DNA of 64,000 nucleotides, taken from contig CM022670.1 in assembly GCA_012295275.1 (NCBI GenBank), positions 4,875,764-4,939,763 on the forward strand, read 5' to 3'. Numbering within the stretch: position 1 is the stretch's first letter; each line of letters opens with the position of its first letter. Positions 49,045-64,000 of the stretch are shown here, one piece after another. The notes beneath the pieces are model-generated. The model was not told where the DNA came from, made no database searches, and saw only the letters and a program-made list of their open reading frames with translations. This DNA comes from Chrysomallon squamiferum (taxonomy: Eukaryota; Mollusca; Gastropoda; Neomphalida; Peltospiridae). A program made the translations under genes and the position numbers.

Positions 49045-50234
49045 TATTACAATTTTTAAAAAATATTAATATATTACCTTTGAAAAGATTTGGATGGATT
49101 GCAGCAGAAACTACACCGATTTGGCAGTTAGATTTCGTTATTAGGTTTAGTATACATATCCGTACAAAATCGAAGAAAACCAGTCAAAATTGGGTAATAT
49201 TTCTTCGTTGTGTACATTTCACCTTTGTAAAGCATCGCAGAAGTTAACTATCATCAAAACGGATAAAAATTATTTTAATTAACGCTAATGGAATATTCAT
49301 CATATTGTATTGATGTTGCTGCCAGTGATTGTGTACCCAAAATGGAAGCGGGCCACATTTATTAATATTAATACTTATTTGTTTATTTCTTAATTACTTT
49401 ATTTTGGAGAAATTTATTAAGATGCCGTATATATTCTATGATTTTTTTTTTTTTTTATACGGGTAAGAGAAACGGGAGAGAGGAGTTTATTTCCCGAGTT
49501 GACCTCATGATGAACTTCAGTTAATTCATTTTCAAATGAATTAATCCATATTACTTAGTTTGCTGTACCTTGGGATGGAAAGGATAATCTACTCATAACA
49601 AATTCACTATCTCTATATCTGTTTGTTTGTTTGTTTATTTGTTTTTATTTTTATTTATTTTACTATTAAAATAATGAAAAACTGTTATGTATTTTAATTT
49701 TAAGCAGATAATAAGCAAAAATGGTTAAAAAAGAATAGAAAAATATGGAAAATAGTTATTTGAAAATAAATTAATCAGTAGTGAGGATGTAGTTATTATT
49801 TTCTATATTAATATTTGATTTTACGTATTTATTTCCTTATTAATTTATTTATTTTTGTTTATTATTTATTTATTACTTAATAGACACTATCTTCTTTTTA
49901 GAATTAATTATTTATTAGTTTTAATCAAATTTTATTTATTTCTTTATTTTATTTTATTATTATTATTTTTTTTAAATCTTTTTTCAAATATGTTTCACAT
50001 AAAAACACATAACTTTCATAAATTGAAATGGCTCTTCTGAACCGACCCGCCAACATCTGAATTATGCTTCAGTAGACTGGTGCTCTTCCAAGAAATATAA
50101 CAACTAAATAAAGAATAATTATATATCTGAAGAATGAAATTTATTACTATTTTTAAGTTTAGCTCGACAAAAAGAGAGGGTTGAGTTTCGCGCAAACTGG
50201 GATTTCCGGCGGACGTTTAAATACCGAGTAAACA
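49045..50234. promoter_or_regulatory. Divergent promoter region of TIMM8 and RAP1
   Basis: 1.2 kb between opposite start codons. Close to the RAP1 start the sequence becomes C+G-richer and contains TTTCGCGC at 50186-50193, an E2F-like site (consensus TTTSSCGC), about 42 bases before the ATG. No TATA-type box is convincing in this A+T-rich context. Confidence 0.45.
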
Positions 50235-57586
<7,352 letters not shown>

Positions 57587-58581
57587 ATTACATGTGACTC
57601 TTCTAAACCCACATGTTTATATTGAGTAACAAGGGGCTTCCAGATACACTCATTATTTCACTTTTTAAAATTATTATTGTTATTACAATTATTTATTTAT
57701 TTATTTTTTATTTAGAGAATTGTGTTAATCTGCCTCATAATCATATAAGATTTTATAAACTACTTTTATAGATTTCCATTACTTTTTAACACATTTAAAA
57801 AATTTCATTCTCAAAAAAAAATAATTTTCTTTTAAATGTTTTATGTGTGAAAAATATTAAAAATATTTAGTTTTATGAGTATTATGTAAAATCATTTTCT
57901 CCAGTAGATAATAAAATATAATTACATAATTATGTGCATTTTATCTTATGTACTGATTAACATTATCAGTGCTGTTGACATAAAAGTTAACATTATAATT
58001 GTATTACATAGTCCAGTATTGCAGAAAGTGGTAAATGAACTGTAAATAAGAAATGACTAATTGTTGACTCATAAATATCATGTTTCTTTGGAAATGTTGT
58101 TATAATTGTTATACACTCAAATTTCCCACAGGCAAAACTGGTCTCAATCACTGTAAATATATTAATTATTTGAATAATACAATTTTAATTTTTCACTATG
58201 TTTTGTTACCTAGATAATTTCTTTTGTCTGTCTCCATTGGCAGAATATGTATGGCATGTGACTACACACAGAGTAAATTAAATGTATTAATTACTGTACT
58301 AATAATATTTTATAAACCACTAAATGAAGATTAAAATAAGAAATGAATCACCAGTATAACAAACATAAAAGGTATTAAGTAACATTTCAAAACAAAAAGA
58401 TGGTTCAATGGTTCAGATTTAAGTTTACAGTTTTAGACTGAAGATTTGGGTTTTAAGAAAATGTTTGAAATGTTGGTCTGGGGTTTGGGATTTAAGAAGG
58501 GTTTGGGTTTGGTTGCTATTTTTAGTTTGATACAAAATTTTTGGATCAAAGAATCAGGAGTGGTGTTAGGTTGACATTTTT

Positions 58582-58585
<4 letters not shown>

Positions 58586-58664
<79 letters not shown>
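58586..58664. repeat. (GT)n microsatellite, about 39 units
   Basis: Uninterrupted GT run after poly-T. Confidence 0.95.
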
Positions 58665-58667
<3 letters not shown>

Positions 58668-61209
58668 CATGTATATATTAAATAAACATCTATAATCATA
58701 CATTACATGTAACCAATTTGGACTTTAAGAATATTTTAATCTGCTTATCTTTTTAGACAAAATTTTTATTTACTTTTATCAATTCTGAATTTATGTCACA
58801 GGAAAATGAATTTTTTGAGATTTAATAAATGAATTCTTGTTAAAAACTTATATTTGAAATTTAGTTGAATATATTTAGATGTTCTAGTGCAATGACTTGT
58901 AAATTTAATCAAATATTCTCAAAGCTGTTTTATCACTAAAATAAGTGTTTTGTTATCTGTTTTTATTTTATTTTATTTTTTACTTTTATTTATTTATTTA
59001 TTTATGTTGAAGATTATTTTCAGAGGTTTTTATTACAGCCATTTCAGATAAATGGATCTTCAAAACTTTTGAAATTTAGAATCAGTTGTGGCCTCTGGCA
59101 AACCTTTGGTTATGATAAATTACACAATGTTTGAATACTTAGGTTTATTAATTATTATTGGATTCAAATTATCTTTGATAAAATTCAGGATCTGAAAACT
59201 AAAATTTTCTATGATTTATTTATTTTTGTTTTGTTTTTATTAAAGTGTTAAAAATATTGTTTTTCTTTTATCAAGAAAGTTATTTATAAGAAAGCAGATA
59301 CTAGTTATGATTGTATGCTTTTATGTTTGGATAAATATATCTCTGTTTGTCCACATACAAATGAACATATACACTTGATTGGCATTTGTTATTTGTGATG
59401 TATCTTTAGTCAGCATTGTTATTATTTGTAAAAACAAAAACAGAAGTCAGACAAACAAAAAATATATTAAAAGAAAAAAGAAACATCTTTTTCTTTTCCA
59501 CTATTTTATTTTTTTACAAAATCAACAAAAATGAACATACAAAAGAAAATGTTTAAAGTTTTTTCTCTAGATGTAGTTTCAAAACATAATTTCAAAGTTT
59601 TTGTTTTTAAAATATGAAAGTTAAAATATTCATTTTGAATTAATAATAATAGATAAAAAAAAAATCAATTTATATTAATTCATATATTACAAATTCAAAA
59701 ACAAAATCATCTTTTTTTCTTTGTTGAAATATTTGAAAATAAGTAAACAAAGTATTAAAATAAATAAGTAATAATAATAATAAAAACTGAAATAAACAAT
59801 ACAATAATATGTGACAGCTATTACATATATAATAAAAGAAGAAATATTGCACAAAGACTTGTTACTGATTACGTAACACTGCATTTAGTATAAACACATA
59901 GGAATATGTACACATTTATGTACTCTATGTACATATTTATGTATGGTGGTATTTATGTAGGTATTTAAGTATGTATGGTTTTATGCATGAATGTATATTA
60001 GACTATATATGTATGTGTTCAAGTTTGTAGGGTTGTATTTGTATAGTGTGTGTGTGTGTGTAAAACTACATGTACATAAACTTGTTTCTGTAATTATGGA
60101 AGTATGTATGTTGTGTGTGTACACATTTATGTATGTATGTATGTTTGGATTCTGTGTGCATATTGTTATGTAACAGAACAGTCTGCTGCTAGACACCACC
60201 ATAGAAAAAAACAAAACAAACAGTCTTATGTTTTAAGTGTTAATAACTTTTTACATGACAATAGACCTCTGTTTGGTCACATATTTTTGAAAATTATTTT
60301 TTAGATACAGAAAAGATGTGTGTATGTGTGTGTAAAAAATATAATTAAAAATATTCAAAAAGTATAAAAATACACTGACTGAAGCACAACCTTGAATGTC
60401 CAAAAGTTTCAGTTCTCGAATTGTGGATCTATTGTTCGCCAATGTAATTAGATCATTTTTAGTGCTATGATGTACAGAGTTGCTAATAATCATGATTATC
60501 AAATAATCTGATTGTATACATCTTTTAAAAACCTCTAATTTTCTCAGAAGTTTCAAAATAGACATATGGCTAGCTCTATAAGCATTCACAATATGAACAA
60601 CATGTTTCTGAAATAGGATTTCATATGACATAGTTTATATTTTATTCCAGTGACTGATAAAGTTTTGATAACAAATAGGCCTAGAAAAATATGATTTTTA
60701 AAATTATAGATTTTGTATAATGTACATTGTGGAAATGTATATTGAAATTTTGTTGCCAGAATGAAGTAATATTACAGTAATAAATATAAATTATTTTAAA
60801 ATTTATTCTTGATTTAAATTTAAAAAAAAAACATGATAAATATTCCATTAATTAGAATTTCTGACATTTTAGGGATGATATATGAAAAGGATCTACTGTA
60901 TTATACATTAGATTATAATAATTTAACAAATACTTAACATATCAGCCAAATATTAAATTGCATTTACAAATTATTTTTTTTTTTCACATTTTGTAACAAA
61001 TTTATAATGCATATACAGGTAATATTTTATAAACACAAAATATAACATTTTTCAACAAACATGCTTAAAATATCTCAGAACATTTCATAACATCTGTGTG
61101 ACTTATAAATTAAAATGAACAAAATATAACAAATTTAAAGATAATGTATATATTATATAAATATGTACAGTGTTGAACATTTTGTCTCTGGATAAACAAA
61201 ATAACAGAT

Positions 61210-61345
61210 AATACTTTTAGTATATTACTAATACTTAAGTAATACTCGGATTTAATCTCAACTACTTATATAATACTTAAGTAATATTTTAATGTTAGTA
61301 ATACTTAAGTAATTCTTATAGTGTATTACTAATATTCATGTAATA
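61210..61345. repeat. Cluster of palindromic AATACTTAAGTAAT motifs
   Basis: The self-complementary core TACTTAAGTA recurs three times in about 135 bp, with several degenerate TATTACTAATA copies between. Confidence 0.75.
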
Positions 61346-61549
61346 TCAGCAACAACAGCTGTCTTTGATAAATCTGATAAACCTTTGATCCCAGAATAAT
61401 TGTGAATTTATTCAGTGAGTGGAAAATAACAAATCAGATGATAAACACAGTCAGTGCTTCTTAATCTCTGTGTGTCTTTTTATAAAGTTTCCATAGCAAA
61501 TTAAGAAGAGGTTTTCACTCTCTTAATTTTACATACAAGAATAATTACC

Positions 61550-61580
<31 letters not shown>

Positions 61581-61997
61581 AATAGACTTTTCTTGCATTA
61601 TTTTATTATTTTAAAAATATAGCTTAGTATTTAAAATAATGTCATTAAAAAATGAGGAAACTGGATATTACGAATGCCCATTTATTAACATTTTCCTCTT
61701 TTGATACAAGGCACCAAGCCCTGGTTCAGCACCTCAGAAGAAGCAAATAATATATTGTTAGCAAACAGGTAAAGGAAAACAAAAATAAAAAGAGGTAAAC
61801 TCATAAATTAACAGGTAATGAACACACAAAATATTTTTATTTTTATTTTCAAGTAATAACAAAACTATATACACTGCCTGTCAGGAAAAAGACAAAACAA
61901 AAATACATCTTCACCCAGGAAGTCTCCTGTAATGTTCCCCTTCAACAGTCAATAACCCCACCCGAAAAACACCCCACAAGAATTTACAACTTCTCCT

Positions 61998-62284
61998 TCA
62001 CTCCGTTATCTCTGAAAAGTTAATTTTGTCACCTTCGGGTAACTGAAATGCCATGCAAGGGTTCATTTCTTGTTGACAGCGTCCAGTCATTTGATTTGTT
62101 GAAGGCTGCATCATCATGTGACTGGACACAGAATTGTCCACTACCATTTGATCTGTCTGCTGATGTGACATCACCATCTGTCCATCTGTCCTCATGACTG
62201 AAAAATAGTTTTTAAAATACTGTTGTAATGTTGTTTTTTTAGAATTAAATAATGTATGCAACAGTGAAATGAAAGCTTTATTTT

Positions 62285-62353
<69 letters not shown>

Positions 62354-63813
62354 TGATGTAAAATTCAAACACAGAAATATAAATAAATAAATAAACAATA
62401 ATAATAATAAAAACAAGAAATAAGGGTAATAATATTTAAAAAGATAAAAAAAATAATAAATAAATAAAAAATAAAAATATACATAAAAACAAAAAATAAA
62501 AGTAAGTATATTTAAAAACGGAGAAAAATAAAAAAAACTTTTCTATCATCTAACCTGAACTACTCTCAACTGACATGGCCTGCACTGAAGGAGGGTTAGA
62601 AATGGTGAGCTCATTTGCTATCGCTGTCAAGTGTTGCTGCTGTATTCGAATAGCATCCTGTAGCTTCATGTGCTTCAGAAGCAGATGATCATGTAGTAGT
62701 CGCTGTACTGTTGTCAGGTATGCCTCTGATGTTGCTGCCGACTGCAAAAAAACAACAACAACCAATTGTTACCTTGTAATGCACATTTTGAAGTTTATAA
62801 TATATATATTCATCCTGCAATCACTATATGTAGCAGTAAAATATGGTGACTAGATAAATTGGTATATTTTTGTTAAATTATTTGTTATTTACATATATGT
62901 GTCATTCTAAGTTATTTCTTTAGTGTTTAATTGCTGGTTTAGATCTTAAAATTTTTTTTTTTTTAAAACAGTTTCCATTAAAAAAGTTTTTAATTTATTT
63001 AAGAACTTTTTGTTTTGATGTTTAGTGATGAAGAAATCAATACTATGCTATGTTATACTATTACTGTCCTATACTCTCTACAGTAGTATACTATACTATA
63101 CAATACTATACTATACTATACTATACTATACTATACTATACTATACTATACTATACTATACTGATACATATGCTATAGCATTCTTTACTATGTTATATGA
63201 TACAAAACTATACTGTACTGTATTATACTATTCTATACTATACTAAACTACACCAATACCAAAAAAATAGCATACTTTACTAGGTTATACCATACTATGC
63301 TGTTCTGTTCTGGTACTATACTAGAGTACAAAATTAGCTATGCTAAACTAGACTGCAGTAATCTGTTCGAGATTATATTAGACTCAGTTTGACTAGAACT
63401 TAGACTAGACTAGAGAAATAAGAACTAAATTCACAGAGCCATCTTCCTCTTACTGTATTAAACAGTGAATACATTTATGATGGATAAAAAGATTAGATTA
63501 TCTTGGCTGCTGCACCTGGGGAGACAGGTGGAGCCACCTTCCCCCTCCCCTCAATAAATTGGCCAGTTGTGATCATCGTCCAAAGAATTTTACCTTTTTA
63601 AATAATTATTCTGTTCATAATCAGTTTTATAGCTCAATGTTAGATTTATATATTAGATAATTAATATTCCTATCCAATACTCCTGCCATGATGTGCTAAA
63701 CAGTCATTGATAAATAACTTTTATTATTTTTAATTCATCAGCCTTAATTTATATAAAACATTAACGTCTTTTATCTCAATAAAATATTATTATTAATGTC
63801 CATAAGCAATTAA

Positions 63814-63846
<33 letters not shown>

Positions 63847-63868
63847 TAATAATAATAATAATAATAAA

Positions 63869-63927
<59 letters not shown>

Positions 63928-64000
63928 TAATCTATATTTTCTGTATTCTCACATGTACAGTATCATATGCATTTATTAATATAAATTTTTACCTGTTGAC
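61998..64000 (-). CDS. C-terminal exons of an unidentified Gln/Met-rich protein (partial)
   Basis: Minus-strand exons are 64000-63993 (partial, ending CAG before a GTAAAAA donor), 62741-62555 and 62197-61998 with a TGA stop. Phases agree (0, then 1). The visible 130-odd residues have a helical, coiled-coil-like segment (YLTTVQRLLHDHLLLKHMKL, then QDAIRIQQQHLTAIANEL). A Ser/Met/Gln-rich tail (SHQQTDQMVVDNSV, SSHMMMQPS) follows and ends DKINFSEITE. The LQ-x-I-x-QQ-x-L helix followed by a Gln/Met-rich tail is reminiscent of the C-terminal part of CLOCK/NPAS2-type bHLH-PAS transcription factors. That is a guess from composition; no bHLH or PAS domain is in the window. Gene identity needs the upstream exons. 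Confidence 0.6.
62284..62352. repeat. (GA)n/(CAGA)n microsatellite
   Basis: GA units pass into CAGA units in the last intron of the right-edge gene, close to the final exon's acceptor. Confidence 0.9.
63084..63162. repeat. (CTATA)n pentanucleotide array with degenerate flanks
   Basis: About fifteen tactatac-type units. Degenerate copies continue over 63030-63420, so the array was once longer. Confidence 0.9.
63812..63927. repeat. Large (AAT)n/(ATT)n palindrome
   Basis: About 55 bases of AAT units are followed immediately by about 60 bases of ATT units. This is a self-complementary structure able to extrude as a hairpin. Confidence 0.92.

Larger units (their letters stand above)
57587..61997. 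other. Intergenic between RAP1 and the last gene
   Basis: Contains the RAP1 3' end, a very long (GT)n (58586-58664), TGTA-rich stretches near 59900-60160, a cluster of AATACTTAAGTAAT motifs (61210-61345) and poly-A (61551-61579). The two genes converge here, so part is 3' UTR. Frames such as 60251-60631 have no recognisable homology or splice support. Confidence 0.55.
62742..63992. other. Intron of the right-edge gene
   Basis: 1.25-kb intron with GT (at the 63992 side) and AG (at the 62742 side) in minus-strand orientation. It contains the (TATAC)n array and the large (AAT)n/(ATT)n palindrome. I see no internal exon. Confidence 0.6.

Noticed and set aside
60251-60631. 126-codon minus-strand open frame
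   Set aside because: No recognisable motif, no splice context, ends in a (TG)n-derived tail, and lies in the convergent 3' region of two genes. Most likely a chance frame.
63025-63246. Tyr/Leu-rich frame over the CTATA array
   Set aside because: Product of a pentanucleotide repeat, with no independent coding evidence.

Overview
The window is nuclear DNA from an A+T-rich animal, most likely an invertebrate bilaterian. The evidence is spliced genes with GT-AG introns of a few hundred bases to about 2 kb, metazoan-specific gene families, very many (AAT)n/(ATT)n, (GT)n and (GA)n microsatellites, and decayed Tc1/mariner, pogo/Tigger-like, hAT-like and non-LTR elements. A lophotrochozoan such as a mollusc, or another repeat-rich invertebrate such as a chelicerate, would fit. 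Nothing in the sequence decides between them.

Layout from left to right: (1) 224-2540, plus strand, the last five coding exons of the co-chaperone SGT1 (SUGT1). (2) 4182-17411, a tandem segmental duplication. Each unit carries one intronless TRIM-type RING/B-box E3 ligase gene on the minus strand (6631-8118 and 12879-14366) and a reverse-transcriptase remnant at its right end. (3) 19252-23043, plus strand, an RNA-recognition-motif protein of unknown function. (4) 28800-31471, minus strand, the mitochondrial ornithine carrier SLC25A15. (5) 34570-35687, minus strand, TIMM10B, head-to-head with (6) 37493-40863, plus strand, an arfaptin (ARFIP2-like). (7) 46402-46729, minus strand, UQCC2, followed on the same strand by (8) 48718-49044, TIMM8; a Tc1/mariner-type element lies between them. 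(9) 50235-57586, plus strand, a complete 11-exon RAP1 (TERF2IP) shelterin gene. (10) 61998-64000, minus strand, the last exons of an unidentified Gln/Met-rich protein that runs off the right edge.

For SUGT1, the RRM gene, SLC25A15, TIMM10B, arfaptin and RAP1, the exon models were built by hand and their phases close exactly, so those structures are fairly secure. Four neighbouring minus-strand genes (SLC25A15, TIMM10B, UQCC2, TIMM8) encode mitochondrial proteins: a carrier, two small-TIM chaperones and a complex III assembly factor. The TIMM10B/arfaptin head-to-head pair matches the human 11p15.4 arrangement as I know it. The points most worth following up are the recent TRIM duplication with clustered replacements, a near-perfect 106-bp intronic hairpin in the RRM gene, the in-frame splice compatibility of TIMM8 with UQCC2, two probable GC-AG introns, and several transposon remnants with recognisable ends. 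I found no clearly new multi-gene system.
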